DNA of 64,000 nucleotides from Ariolimax columbianus (taxonomy: Eukaryota; Mollusca; Gastropoda; Stylommatophora; Arionidae), in NCBI GenBank assembly GCA_036924085.1, contig JAVGWX010000004.1, forward strand, positions 78,417,090 through 78,481,089, given 5' to 3'. The notes beneath the pieces were generated by a model, which was not told the origin of the DNA, made no database searches, and saw only the letters and a list, made by a program, of their open reading frames with translations. This document shows, piece by piece, positions 31,562 through 42,670 of this stretch (its first letter is position 1; every line of letters starts with the position of its first letter). The translations under genes were made by a program, and so were the position numbers.

Positions 31562-31670
31562 TACGCTATGAGGCGGGGTGGTCAGTTCCTTCTTCACTAT
31601 TTTTCCTTTCCTAACTGTAAGTCAGGTAGTCATTTTTAGCTGGGTTAACTGGAAAGTGTATGTAACGAAA
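31562..31670 (-). mobile_element. Fragment of AACTGGCCACC-type SINE
   Basis: Plus-strand ctatgaggcggggtggtcag, ttccttcttcactatttttc and tagctgggttaactgg correspond to the reverse of the 15.8-16.1 kb SINE body. Confidence 0.5.
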
Positions 31671-31774
31671 GTAAACAACATATCCTTCTTAGGTAAGCAA
31701 CAGTACATATTAAGCCCTATCCCACTCGAGCGTTTTACATCAGGGTTTGCTTCGACCACAATCATTCAATTATA

Positions 31775-32149
31775 TTCAGTTCAGAGGAGGAAGACTTAAT
31801 GTCTGGTCAGGCAAAACATATCGATCAGACATGTTAGTCCGGGTCAGGCAAAATATACTGGCCAAGACCGTCACCTCGGCTTCCTCGCAGACCTCTGGAA
31901 ACGGGCCGTTCTTATGAGGTGAGGAATGAGGTGAGGGAATGATATGATCTCCGAAGTAGTGAATGACACGTAGATGAAGTCAAGCGTAGCACAACCTCCT
32001 GGAGGACACCAGTCCATCTTCATTAGCAGGTTCGAGATGTGAGGAAAGCTACGACAATCTGCCACTTAACGTCCTTTTTAGGGCGCACAAAAGAGTAAAC
32101 TTACTCATTGATGACATTAAACAACAACAACAACATATGGTCAGTTCAG
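31775..32149 (+). mobile_element. SINE Q copy with 9-bp TSD
   Basis: The insertion spans about 31,785-32,140, from aggaggaagacttaatg to aacaacaacaacatatgg, flanked by tcagttcag at 31,776-31,784 and 32,141-32,149. It carries the full set of family landmarks, with a small deletion around 31,900. Confidence 0.8.
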
Positions 32150-32184
32150 GACTGGGATGAATTTACTAAGCAAATTTCTAAGCT

Positions 32185-32385
32185 GTAGGTCAAGGTAACA
32201 ATAAATTGAAGCTACATGTTAGGCTAAGGTAATAAATTGAAGCTGCACGTTAGGCTAAGGTAATAAATCGAACCTGCATGTTAGGCTAAGGTAATAAATC
32301 GAAGCTGCATGATAGGCTAAGGTAATAAATCAAAGCTGCATGTTACTTGTTAGGCTCAGGTAATAAATCAAAGCTGTGTGTTATC
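32185..32385. repeat. 31-bp minisatellite, about six units
   Basis: Unit aagctgcatgttaggctaag followed by gtaataaatcg. Units vary at one to three positions, and one contains an inserted ttacttg. Confidence 0.8.
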
Positions 32386-33514
32386 ATCCAGTTAAAGTAT
32401 GAACCTTATTTTTCAAGTCTGCTATACTTTATTTTGAACTCTGTCCCAGCAGGTCTCAAGCCTGTGTCTTTTGTGTGAAAATGGAGGAAAGTTGGGCACA
32501 ATCCACATGTTACAGCCATAAACTACTACCAGGACTCAAAGTTCATCATCATAGTATACATAATACTATATGAACAAAAACACAGCAGGTCATTTAAACT
32601 CACATAATATAATGCACAGTTATATCGGCAACTAAAAAAATCTACTATAATAGACAACAACAGACTCGACAATTCTTTCTAATATCGAATTTACATGTTA
32701 AGGTAAAAGCACGCAAACAAATAGGTGCGATTGGCGATTTGCTGAAAAGAAGGAAAGCAAATAGATTATAAACGCTGATGGACAAATGCTGTCTGGGGTA
32801 CTTATTGTGAAACACGGTTCTTAAAATGTGAATTCCTTTGTTCTGTACAGCCGGTGTCAAAATTTTGAGCTTTGGCAAATTCGGGGTGACACAAAGTAAA
32901 TAAGATGCAAGTTCGCCGTCTTAACTTAACAGGATCTTGGGCGTTGTCACTGACGGATGCCTATCCTTCTAAATAAACAAATATGGTTATCCCAACACGT
33001 TATAAACTATAGCAACATCTGTGTAGCTTAGACTAATAGCTTGGCAAAGTTTTATAACCAAAGACAGACATTAACACTGAGAAAGAGTAACGTTAATGGA
33101 AGCAGCTTGTTCAGTTATTTACATGTGACATGTGTTGAATGAAACAAATCACAACGACCACTTAGATAAAAAGTTGACAAACTTGTCACAATTGTGACAA
33201 ACCTACCTGTCGCTAGATAAACTGCTTTTGTTTGTGTATCCCAAAAATGGAGAATTCATAACACAATACTGTAATATAAACTCGATCTAGACAATGTAAA
33301 TCAACTTTGGTAATCTTTCTTCTCTGACTTTGGTGAAGTCTGCCCAAAAAGTGTCAACTGTCACCGGCCATTTCCTGGTCTTTTTAAAGTGTACGCAATA
33401 ATTGATGACGCGTTGATGGGACATCCTTACACAGCGTTGAAGGGAGATTAGCCTGATATTGTTAGAGGTAAGATTTGACACGGATTATCTACCCTTGTTA
33501 GCACAGGCTAGGCC
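32386..33514. other. Unassigned, AT-rich
   Basis: More than 1 kb without a recognised gene, SINE landmark or tandem repeat. Minus-strand frames around 32.7 and 33.4 kb lack recognisable motifs. Confidence 0.35.
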
Positions 33515-33815
33515 CTGTTCGTGGCATGGAAGACGGACGCATCCCCAAATATATTCACTATCGGCAGCTGGCCTGTGGTAAAAGTGCAACTGGCCGACCA
33601 CATCTGCGGTTCAAAGACATATGTAAGCGAGATCTGCAGGCTCTGGATATGGATCTGACACCTTGGGAAGACATAATTGCACACCGATCCAAATGAAGAT
33701 GTATCCTGAAGAGCTACCTCAGGCTGGGCGAAAATAAGCTCATGCAACACAGGGAAGTGAAGAGACAACGCCGAAAGGAAAAAGGAAAACTAAAAACTCA
33801 GTAGAGAGTTGCTAC
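33515..33815 (+). pseudogene. RTE-like LINE C-terminal fragment
   Basis: Words match the family at 25.6-26.05 kb: catggaagacggacgcatcc (MEDGRxPK), cggcagctggcctgtgg, cggttcaaagacatatgtaag (RFKDICK), gaagtgaagagacaacgccg (EVKRQRRK). It is broken in every frame. Confidence 0.7.
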
Positions 33816-34227
33816 TCCAAGGTCGCATCAACCTATAGTCAGACATGACTGAAAAGTGGCTACTAACTAACCAATCTGCCCCACTCATACCGTTTTCTAC
33901 CTGTGTTACTTATACCTTTTCCTACATGTGTTACATATACCTATACCTACATGTAAATAGTACAAGTTAGCAGCAAAACCCATGATGGTTACTTTGTAGA
34001 GAGAGTATACTATTCTTTTGGTAAAAGTACGAGCCGTTCAACAATTGGTGATATGAGGACGTGTGCATTATCAAAAGAATGGTCGCAGTCCAGACTGACC
34101 CTCTTCGGCAGCGCTAACAAGCACTACGCCCTGAACAGATCTGTGCTATAAGCAAACGGTAGTATACACAGAAAGAAAAGAATTTAAACATATTCTTACC
34201 GTCTGTTATACGTACAAAGGACAGCAA
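33816..34227. other. Unassigned
   Basis: Contains two or three imperfect repeats of acctacatgtgttacatatac near 33,895-33,955. Otherwise unrecognised. Confidence 0.35.
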
Positions 34228-34440
34228 CTTTTGTGTTTGCTATAGTAAAGTTGTAGAGCAATTGCTTTTCACGGCAAAGGTGTGGGGTTTAACTCCCTGT
34301 TCCGACACATTTTCCATTTGATCCAACTGTAAATGTGTACTTAACTTACGATTAGGGAAAGAAAAGGCAACGAGGAAGGGAACTGGCCACCTCCAACTTA
34401 CACAAACCGTGAATTAGTATACTGAAGTCGCTAATACATC
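34228..34440 (+). mobile_element. Degenerate tRNA-derived SINE (AACTGGCCACC type)
   Basis: A box-A-like stretch in gtaaagttgtagagcaattgc and a box-B-like ggtttaactccc (CG decayed to TA). The body follows: ccaactgtaaatgtgtactt, gagaacc-like spacer, and gggaactggccacctcc. Confidence 0.5.
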
Positions 34441-34447
34441 ATGTTTA

Positions 34448-34890
34448 CAGCATGGAAGATATGATGCTGCCAAAGGAAATCCTCTATGGTCAGCTGGTCA
34501 TTGGAGTTAGAAGAATCGGCCGTCCCACACTGTCATTCAAAGATGTATACAAGAGGGACTTGGAGTCATGCAACACATCATCCAAGGGCTTGGAAACAAT
34601 TGATCAGGATCGAGTTGTTTGGAGACAGTCAGTTGGAAGGGGCATATTGGCTGCTGACGTGCGTAGAGGCCTTCTGGCTGGAGAGAAAAGAGAAAGACTG
34701 AAGAGATCAAGGAACATCCAAGCAAACCAGCCTCATCAACATGGTTGTACGATCTGTGACAGGAACTGTCACTCGCGGACCGGCCATTACAGTTATAGCA
34801 GACTGTTTTGAAATACAGGAGACAGAGCTGGACAAAACTCACAGGGCGCGACGCGCATTGTCTACACGACTGAGACGCTTTTGATGATAA
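34448..34890 (+). pseudogene. RTE-like LINE C-terminus with zinc-finger tail
   Basis: An open frame of 119 codons from 34,452 reads MEDMMLPKEILYGQLVIGVR, RIGRPTLSFKDVYKRDLESC, IDQDRVVWRQSVGRG, and a finger CTICDRNCHSRTGHYSYSR (CxxC...H pattern). It then runs to EIQETELDKTHRARRALS in a shifted frame. The combination of a basic GRPxLxFKDVxKRDL tail and a C-terminal finger is typical of RTE-like LINEs. RT is missing. A paralogous copy lies at 24.0-24.4 kb. Confidence 0.8.
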
Positions 34891-34957
34891 ACACATCATC
34901 CCATAGAAGCGGTTAAAACAAGACCTTTTTAATAGGCGCTTAATAAGTACACCTTCT

Positions 34958-35872
34958 ACACTTGTTCTTTATTTCTTACTTTCTTTATTTCTTACTTTCT
35001 TTCTTTCTTACTTTCTTTCTCACTTTCTTTCGTACTTTCTTTTTAACTTCATTTCTTACTTTATGCTTTACTTTATTACTTACTTTCATTCTTACTTTAG
35101 TTTTTACTTTCTCTCTTTCTTTCTTACTTTCTATCTTACTTACTTTCTTTCTTGCTTTTTTTTCTATCTTACTTTATTTTTTACTTTCTCACTTTCTTTC
35201 CTACTTTCTTATTTCTTTCTTTCTTTCTTACTTTCTTTCTTTCTTACATTCTTTCTTACTTTATTTTGATCTTTCTTTCTTACTTTGTTACTATCTTTCT
35301 TACTTTCTTTTTTACTTTCTCTCTTTCTTTCCTACTTTCCATATTTCTTACTTTTTTACTTTCTTTCTTTCTTACTTTATTTTTTACTTTCTAACTTTCT
35401 TTCTTTCTTACTTTCTTTCTTTCTTACTTAATTGTTTTACTTTCTCTCTTTCTTTCTTACTTTCTTTCTGTCTTACTTTATTTTTGAGTTTCTCTCTTTC
35501 TCTCTTAATTTCTTGCTTTACTTTTTACTTTATCTCTGTCTTTTTTCATTACTTCATTTTTTGCTTCCTTTCTTATTTTCTTTCTTTTTTACTTTAATTT
35601 TCTTTCGTATTTTCTTACTTTCTTTCTTTCTTATTGAATTTTTTACTTTCTTCCTTATTTTCCTACTCTCTTTTTTGATTTCTTTCTTTCTTACTCACTT
35701 TCATTCTTTCTTCTTGATTACCTTCTTTCTTTCATCCTTCTTAATTTTTTTTATTTCATCCTTTTTTTCTTTCTTACTTCCTTTCCTTCTTTCTTTCTTA
35801 CTTTCTTTCTTTTTTATTTTATTAATTTCTTTCTTACTTACTTTGCTTTTCTTTTTTTCAATGATTCTTTCA
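34958..35872. repeat. (CTTT)n / (CTTACTTT)n polypyrimidine tract, about 0.9 kb
   Basis: Nearly every base on the plus strand is C or T apart from regular A residues in tta. It gives long artefactual frames rich in Phe, Leu and Ser on the plus strand. It ends exactly where the family H reverse transcriptase frame becomes recognisable, so the tract forms the 5' boundary of that truncated element. Confidence 0.95.
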
Positions 35873-35892
35873 CTCAATATCTCCTTCTCCTT

Positions 35893-37287
35893 GAATGAAA
35901 TGAATGAGGCCTTGAGAACTTTAAAGAAAAATAAATCGCCCGGAAAAAATGGGGTAACAAACAAAATGCTGATGGGGTTGGGCCAAACAGCAAAGAGGAA
36001 CTTACTGTCAGTCCTGAACCAAAGCTGGAAAAGGGGAATTGTACCGCAGGCATGGAAAGATGCTGTACTTATACAAGTACCAAAAGAAAGAAAAAGATAA
36101 AACAGATCCAAATGGATACATGCCTATCAATCTATTGAGCTATGTAGGTAAACTGATGGAGCGTTTGATAAACACAAGACTGATGTGGCACCTGGAAGCA
36201 AAACACATATTAATTCCACAGCAAGCAGGATTTAGACAACACAGATCCACTAAGGACCAGATCACTCTCATAGCGCAGGAAATAGAGGATGCTTACCAAG
36301 AGAAAGAAGCATACAGTAGCGGTTTGGGTGGATTTAGAGAAGGCATTTGACAAGGTGTGGAAAGAGGGACTTAAAGTCAAACTACGAAAAAGTGAAGTAT
36401 CTGGAAAAATGTACAGATGGATCAGCCACTACCTCGAAAACAGAACAACCAGAGTTCAAGTACAAGGGCAGATGAGCAAAAAGGTGACACTGGAGCAAGG
36501 AGTACCCCAAGGAGGAGTACTGTCACCTACACTTTTTCTGGTGTATATAAACAACATCATAGAGAATATACCAAGAAGAGTCCACAGCTCCATGTTTGCA
36601 GACGATCTGGCTATGTGGAGCTCTGAAAAAAATCTCACCATAGCAAACAATCGGATGCAGCAGGCCCTAACATCGCTGGAGGAGTGGGCGAAATCATGGC
36701 TGGTCAAAATAAATGAAGAAAAAACAACATGTACGATATTTTCGCTTTTAAATAAACCACAGAACACCAAAATAAGTCTTAATGGCCAATATCTGCGGCC
36801 AAATGAAAACCCAAGCTACTTGGGCGTCACATTTGATCGACGCATGAAATGGAAAAGTCAGATCGAGAGAAACCGAATGAGAGCAAGACAAAGAATGGCA
36901 ATCATGAAGACACTTGCAGGCACAAGCTGGGGAGCAGACGAAAGAATACTCAAGTAACTGTACACTGGAAGAGTGAGACCAGTTCTCGAGTATGGCTTTG
37001 CGGCATGGGCAACAGCAGCAAAGGCGAACTTTGACAAAATTAGCAAACTTCAAAACCAAGCCATGCGAGTTATAACAGGAGGCATGAAGTCAACGCCAAT
37101 TGCAGAACTTGAAAAGATTACAAATCTGCAATCCATGACCAATAAAAGAGACAGCAGAGCCCAGCAGCAAGCAGAGAAACTCAGAAGACTGCCAGACCAT
37201 CCAATGCATCAGAGACTAAATAGATTTTGAAAAGGGAGACTAAAGCGGAGAAACTTTGCAGAAATAGCCAAAGCAAAGATGAGCTAA
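35893..37287 (+). pseudogene. Reverse transcriptase of element 2
   Basis: Conserved RT blocks in order: SPGKNGVTNKML, WKDAVLIQVPKE, PINLLSYVGKLMERLI, AGFRQHRSTKDQITLIAQEI, VWVDLEKAFDKVWKEG (catalytic Asp), LEQGVPQGGVLSPTLFLVYI, and MFADDLAMWSSEK near 36,594 with the FADD catalytic pair intact. PSYLGVTFDRRMKWKSQI and RPVLEYGFAAWATAAKANFD follow. Damage: frame changes near 36,085 and 36,300, and stops at 36,955, 37,228 and 37,285 that otherwise stay in one frame. It would have copied its own mRNA at a nicked chromosomal target. Confidence 0.9.
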
Positions 37288-37289
37288 GA

Positions 37290-38240
37290 CCCTATGAACA
37301 CAAAAACAACATCAACGCCCATCACTACTGTACGCAAACCCACCTGGAAGGAGGATATCGTTCCAGAGGTGGTTGAAAATATACCAAGTATTGGAAACAA
37401 GAACAGTCAGACTGAAAAAGAAAGAAGAGACATACCCCTGAGGTACATAGAGAAAAACTACCCAAGCATGGACTGGACCCATGCATACACCGACGGTTCT
37501 GCAACAAACACAAAGAATGGAGGGGCAGGGGTATTCCTGAGCCTAACAAATGGTAGAAAAATAACACTGTCAATGGGAACTGGAAAATTCTCAAGCAATT
37601 TCAGAGCGGAGGCAGAGGTACTGAATGCTGCAGTAGAAGCAATGCTGACAGGCGAAAGCAATGAAAGCCAGATAGTCCTGTTTGCAGATGCCCTGTCCGT
37701 GGTTACAGCACTAAAAAGCCAGAAAAATACTAACTTAATGATTTCAGAGCAGAACTCTGTCAACTATGCCAGCAGTCCGCACCAAAAAGAGTAGTGGTAC
37801 AGTGGGTTCCATCCCACTGTAACATCCAAGGCAACGAGGAGACAGACAGACTGGCAAGGTTACCACAACCAGATTCTAGTGTGACCTACGAAGATTCCAA
37901 AAGGTTTATTAGGGCCAGATACATGGCCAAATGGGAAACAGAACATACTGGCTACACAAAAACTGTTACCAGTTGAGCAGAAGAGAGTAGGTCGGGGTCT
38001 TCAGACTCCGCACAGACCACAACAGACTGAAGTACCATCTATTCAATAAAATGAAGATAGGTGGCACTGACGAATGCACCTGTGGTACAGGAAAAATGAC
38101 CGCTGAACATCTGCTGCAAAATTGCCCGACATACCAGAGAAAGCACATGTGGCCATCACCAGTGCCAACTCTATGGCAGTGTCGACAGCCTCAGGATGAA
38201 TGCTGCTCTCTTCGAACAAATTCAAGTTGACGTCTGACAG
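37290..38240 (+). pseudogene. RNase H domain and Cys/His knuckle of element 2
   Basis: RNase H motifs: HAYTDGSATNT near 37,480 (first Asp), FRAEAEVLNAAVEAM (Glu), VLFADALSVVTALKS (Asp), then in the next frame VPSHCNIQGNEETDRLAR (His and final Asp). Compared with the copy at 52.5 kb, one base is missing in the aaaatact/aac stretch near 37,733, which causes the frame change. A second small deletion near 37,965 breaks the join to the knuckle, which has DECTCGTG and TAEHLLQNCPTY. RNase H would remove RNA from the RNA/DNA hybrid. Confidence 0.85.
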
Positions 38241-38270
38241 CGTACGAAAAAGAATAAGAATAAGAAGATA

Positions 38271-38651
38271 TCTCCTTCTCCTCTATACTTATTCCCCTAC
38301 CCCCTCTCTCTCTCTCTTTCCACCTCCCCCCCCCCTTCTTCTCTCTCTTTTTCCAGCTCTTATGTGTGACTCGCCATTAATGTAAACTCAGGTAACCCAC
38401 ATGGACAGTGATCGCCTCCTGTTTACCTTTAGTCAAACTCACAACGCTATTCCTGCATGCATGCGCTGGTTATTTTAACCATTACTGAACATAACAGTCA
38501 CGCCTGCCCGCGTTCCGCATTTAGCCAAATAGAAACTGTTTATACACACAGTAAACATTCGACTGTTAGCTGATGTTCCATTAAATATATGTGTGTGTGC
38601 GTGTACACGTGCGTGTGTACGTGCGCGACTATATACATATATGTATATTTA
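38271..38651. other. Low-complexity region
   Basis: CT-rich tract at 38,275-38,355 including a run of about ten C residues, then unassigned sequence, then a (GT/GCGT)n and ATAT tract at 38,590-38,650 that borders the mariner. Confidence 0.6.
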
Positions 38652-39896
38652 TACAAGGGGATTGCCATAAGTCTTTACCCTGACCATGGAGGAATAGAAG
38701 GAGAAAGTTGAAATTTGGCACAGTGCTTATTCCTTCTCAATGTAGCCACCATCTGATTTTATTCAATTTTGCTATCTCTGCGTGACCTTGAAAAGACCTT
38801 CAAAATAAAGTAAATTATTGTTCGAACTAAACCAGTTATCAGAAGCCAGTTTGACATCTTCGTAACTGTTAAAATGATTTCCTTACAGCTGTTTTTTTAA
38901 GTTTTGTGAAAAGAACAAAATCTGATGGAGCTAAATCCGGAGAATATGGTGGGTGTGGAAGAATTTCAATATTAAAATCGTTGGTTTGCAGCAACAAGCT
39001 TTGCTTTATGGGAAGGCGCGTTGTCTTGAAGTAAAGGCAGAATTTGAGTGCGCGGTATCTCTCATTTTCTGGTCACAGTCTTTCTTAGTTTGGTAAGGAG
39101 ATCTGCATAATATTGCCCATTAACCGTGTTGGCATGAGGCAGGTGATCTTTCAATATGACCCATTTGACGTTCCCCCCCCCCCCCCCCCCCAAAAAAAAA
39201 AAAAACAGCCAGCTTCAAATTTCTTGCAGATTTATGTGCTCTTGGCTTGACATATGTTGGCGAGCCTGGGGTTTCCACTGCATGTTGGGAATTTTGGATT
39301 CCGGATCATAATGGTGAATCCAAGTCTCATCTACTGTCACCATAGTCGGCAACATGTTTTTCGACCGACACGTTCTGAGCAACTGGTCACAGCAATCAAC
39401 CCTCGTTTGTTTCTGTTCACATGTCAGCAGATGCGGGACCCAGCGGGCACACATTTTTCTCATGTTCAGTCTGTTGTATAAATTCTAAAAACTACTTTCA
39501 TTCAGTTTTGCTGACCTAGATATCGCTGCAATTGTCATTTTCCAATCCTGGTCAATGATTTTCTTCACTTTTGTAGCATTTTCATCGCTGCACTCTGAGG
39601 ATGGTCTTCGTAATCTTGGAAGATCAGCAACATTGGAACGGCCATACTTAAACTGCCTACACTATTTTTTTTTAAAAAGCATACGAAGGACAATTCTTCG
39701 AACATTGGTTCCATATCCCTGTGTATTTGCGTAGGTGTATTTCTCTGCAATATCAAGAATGTTATCACAGTTCTGGCCTCTGATTTCTCCATTGTTCTGA
39801 CAAACCTTTAGAGAAGCAGATCCGGTCGATAAGGTGTGTTGCGCCATGAACAATCGTTCATAGTCAGGGTAAAGACTTATGACAAAGTCCTTTGTA
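38652..39896 (-). mobile_element. Mariner-like DNA transposon, 1,245 bp, decayed
   Basis: Terminal inverted repeats of about 38 bp: the left starts tacaaggggattgccataag and the complement of the right starts tacaaaggactttgtcataa. Both continue through tctttaccctgac. Each end is flanked by TA, the mariner target. The transposase is on the minus strand: VPHLLTCEQKQTRVDCC, TVDETWIHHYDPESK (first catalytic Asp), LLQDNAPSHKAK (second Asp), and a PDLAPSDF-type third motif in another frame. There are many frame breaks and a C20A13 homopolymer block at 39,173-39,205. It is about the usual 1.3 kb size and cannot encode an active enzyme. Confidence 0.9.
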
Positions 39897-39897
39897 T

Positions 39898-40763
39898 ATA
39901 TATCTTGATATCGGATCCATGATTGCAAAATTTGCTGATGACACATAACTACGCAGTAGTGTCTCATCTAAAGCAAAAGCAGATGTATTGAGGTCGATTT
40001 AGATTAAATTCGAGAAAGGTCTGCGAGCTGGCAAATGGAGTTTAATGTAGATAAATGTACAGTCATCCACATATGTAGATCCAATATGGAATATAATTAC
40101 AGAATGGGCGAGAACAATATTAGAATGATAGAAAAGGAAAAGGACTTAGATCGTGCAGGTAAGGTGAGTGAGCAAGTCCAGGTAGCAGTGAAAAATGCAA
40201 ATGCAACGTTAGGTATGATAACAAGAAATATTAAACATAAAAGTCAAGAAGTGATAGTCAAACTGTATAAAGCATTAGTTAGACCTAGTTTGAAGTACTG
40301 TGTACAGGTGTGGAGTCTTTATCGTGCAGGGGATATGATGGAAAGGATTTTTTTTTAAATGAGCGACAAAGCTGAAAGTGGGACAAAATGCTACAAATTA
40401 AACAGATCGGCCTACAATGTCTAGAAAAGATACGAATTTAAGGTGACAATACAAGTGTATACGATAATCAAAGAACCGGATCATTAGAATACAACAATTT
40501 AAAAAAAAAAATACAATAACAAGAGAGTATAGCTATAAATTAACTAAAGACAAATGGAGATTACATATTAGGAAATATTTTTTTAGTCAGAGAGTAATGA
40601 ATGCTTGGAATGCATTGTCACAGGAAGTAGTGGAGGCTGGAACAATTAATGAATTTAAGAATAGATTGCATGCGCATAGCTTTTAGAGTTAGAAAATTTA
40701 AATGAAACTGGTTGTATTCAGACTCTGCAGAGTCTTCTAAGCCAGTATGAAAACGTTGTTAAG
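39898..40763 (+). pseudogene. CR1-like LINE 3' part (family C)
   Basis: Starts right at the mariner end with LDIGSMIAKFADDT, the RT catalytic box (FADD), followed by a stop where Lys is usual. It continues MEFNVDKCTVIHICRSNM, EKEKDLDRAG, ANATLGMITRNIKHKS, LYKALVRPSLKYCVQVWSLY. After a broken stretch come YSYKLTKDKWRLHIRKYFFS and QRVMNAWNALSQEVVEAGTI. The tail has a hairpin at 40,708-40,745 (ctggtt/aagccag outer arms and gactctgcagagtc inner arms) and ends cgttgttaag. Confidence 0.85.
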
Positions 40764-40767
40764 TTCT

Positions 40768-41215
40768 TGATCCTGATGGCTGCTGATCAAGACATCAAGG
40801 ACACCCTAGACATGAACACGGAGCAGGCGAGTAGAATGACTGCTGATCAAGACATCAAGGACACCCTAGACATGAACATGGAACAGGCGAGTAGAATGAC
40901 TGCTGATCAAGACATCAAGGACACTCTAGACATGAACATGGAACAGGCGGGTAGACTGACTGCTGATCAAGACATCAAGGACACCCTAAACATGAACATG
41001 GAACAGGCGGGTAGACTGACTGCTGATCAAGACATCAAGGACACCCTAAACATGAACACGTAGCAGGCGAGTAGACTGACAGCTGATTGAGACATCAAGG
41101 ACACACTAAACATGAACACGTAGCAGGCGAGTAGACTGACTGCTGAACGAGATTCCTATCGAAAGGCTGTGATGAGAGCGACTTTCTTTCAAAAACATGC
41201 AACATAATGATGATG
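40768..41215 (+). repeat. 60-bp minisatellite made from a family K LINE C-terminus
   Basis: Six full units and a partial one, 60 bp apart from 40,781 to 41,141. Each encodes DIKDTLDMNMEQASRMTADQ-like residues in one open frame until tag stops near 41,059 and 41,119. The array ends in LTAERDSYRKAVMRATFFQK, HAT and two stops, the normal family K terminus. The 12.3 kb copy holds the single-unit ancestor (IKDTLNMNMGQVGRLTADRD). So the array is a LINE coding segment multiplied in frame. Confidence 0.9.
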
Positions 41216-41416
41216 AGTTGACGAAATGTAAGGAAAATGTGTATTCCTATATTTGTTCCCTTTGCTGATGTCTTCGATATTACTATGTAAGCACGCAACA
41301 ATGGATACAAAAAGAAGACTTTACAACACAACATTCCTTCCCACATTGTGCTTTCATTGACAGAGTTGGAAATTTACAAACAAAGATAACCGACACATCG
41401 TAACAACAGAAATGAA
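41216..41416. other. Unassigned
   Basis: Nothing recognised. Confidence 0.3.
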
Positions 41417-42205
41417 ATGTTTGAAGTAACAAGATTGGATGGAATCAGAAACGATGATATTTGGAGACAAGTAGGTACACCACCAGTGCCAGACCTCTTC
41501 AAGAGACAGCAAACCAAATGGTTCGACCACGTGACGCGACAAACACCAGATAGTATCCCTCAACGATTAAAGATCTCACACACTAATGAATTCCCACGAG
41601 GAACAGGAAGTGGGAGGGGATGGGCAAGGGTGGGGGGGGGGGGGAGGGCACAATCCTGAACACATTCTACAGGAATGCTCACTCTATAGGGGAATGAAAT
41701 ACCAGACCTGGCCAAAGAGTGAGAAGCTGAGACAAAAGCTGTAGATCTGGTGAAGATTACAGACTTTATCATGACCACTGACCTAGAGATATAGCATGAC
41801 CACCAACCTAGAGATATAGCATGGCCACTGACCTAGATATATAGCATGACCACTGACCTAGAGATATAGCATGACCCCTGGCCTAGAGATATAGCATAAC
41901 CACCAACCTAGAGATATAGCATGAGAACTGACCTAGAGATATAGCATGACCACTGACCTAGAGATTTAGCATGACCAAAGATCCTAAACGCAAAGAAGAG
42001 CATCCTTGAGAAACCAAAGCTATACAGATACAATGGATACACAGCAAGGGCCGAACACGCAAAGGATAGACAGCATAAATAACAGAAGCAGTAAAGCTCT
42101 CCGTATACGAAGCAAATACTAAAGCACGGTCAGCAAATATCTTAATAATATGATATTGAACGGCACGAGCAGGACAACAAGTGACAATAAGAAATAGTTT
42201 TTTCA
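41417..42205 (+). pseudogene. LINE C-terminal fragment interrupted by a family H 3' end and its array
   Basis: Left part (41,417-41,600): MFEVTRLDGIRNDDIWRQVG, TPPVPDLFKRQQTKWFDHV, TRQTPDSIPQ. Right part (41,985-42,205): words tacagatacaatggatacac, gcacgagcaggacaacaag parallel to 21.47-21.61 kb. Between them, 41,650-41,770 reads NPEHILQECSLYRGMKYQTW and PKSEKLRQKLW, the knuckle and tail of a family H LINE, followed by a 25-bp array. Confidence 0.7.
41771..41985. repeat. 25-bp minisatellite from a family H 3' end, eight units
   Basis: Units atgaccactgacctagagat plus atagc start at 41,771, 41,796 and so on to 41,946, with a partial one at 41,971. The first unit is continuous with the LINE reading frame (FIMTTDLEI), so the array appears to have grown from the LINE terminus. 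A run of about twelve G residues at 41,632-41,645 precedes the LINE piece. Confidence 0.85.
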
Positions 42206-42234
42206 TTTAAAAAACAGCCAAATATTTTAGCGGT

Positions 42235-42670
42235 TGTAAAAAGCGACGTTCTTTAAAGGACATGCTGCTGACTTTACATTTATATAGTTCTTAGTTCTTA
42301 GCCGACTTGTTCTTCTACATGAGCGAATGCCCCTGTGCAGGTCCCAAATCTGGTATGATCTGGATGTAGCCGGGATGAGAATTTCCTGCTTAGCGGGCTA
42401 GGCTCGTGCAGCTTATTACTCCGCTGCGATAAGTGCCGCGGAAGGTGGTTAATGGATGTGCGAATCCATTTTAAAAGATTCAAACACTACAGCTAAGTGC
42501 CTGTTAGGCGCCATCTATTTGCTGCTCTAAACAAACGACCTAACCATGGCCGGTGTTATGGCATGTGTCACAGTTAGTCGCCTCTTACGACATGTTCAAG
42601 GTGGGGCAGTGGTGCTATTCTTGTCCTTGTCATACACACAGACCCAGGGGGACCACTCGGGACATATCTA
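42235..42670 (-). mobile_element. SINE V copy
   Basis: Minus strand: gacaaggacaagaatagcac, gaacatgtcgtaagaggcga, the central domain (agatggcgcctaacaggc, tagtgtttgaatcttttaaa, atggattcgcacat), ttaaccaccttccgcgg, then the tail (taagctgcacgagcctagcc, cgctaagcaggaaattctc, gacctgcacaggggcat, gaacaagtcggctaagaact). It aligns along its length with 50,985-51,375. The central domain is shared with SINE U, but the 3' tail is not. Confidence 0.8.

Larger units (their letters stand above)
35873..38270 (+). mobile_element. Family H LINE, element 2: 5'-truncated RT, RNase H and knuckle
   Basis: This is a 2.4 kb relic of an I/R1/Jockey-like retrotransposon. RT begins at SLNEMNEALRTLKKNKSPGK near 35,893 and RNase H follows downstream. 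The 3' end is gtcgacagcctcaggatga, gttgacgtctgacagcgtac, then a GAATAAG tail. There is no endonuclease: the 5' edge is the CTTT tract. The 3' third also exists as separate fragments at 17.7-18.3 and 52.3-53.1 kb. It was probably truncated during reverse transcription and is now dead. Confidence 0.85.

Noticed and set aside
34962..35870. Multi-pass membrane protein rich in Phe, Leu and Ser
   Set aside because: It is translation of a CTTT microsatellite and lacks any non-repetitive coding signal.
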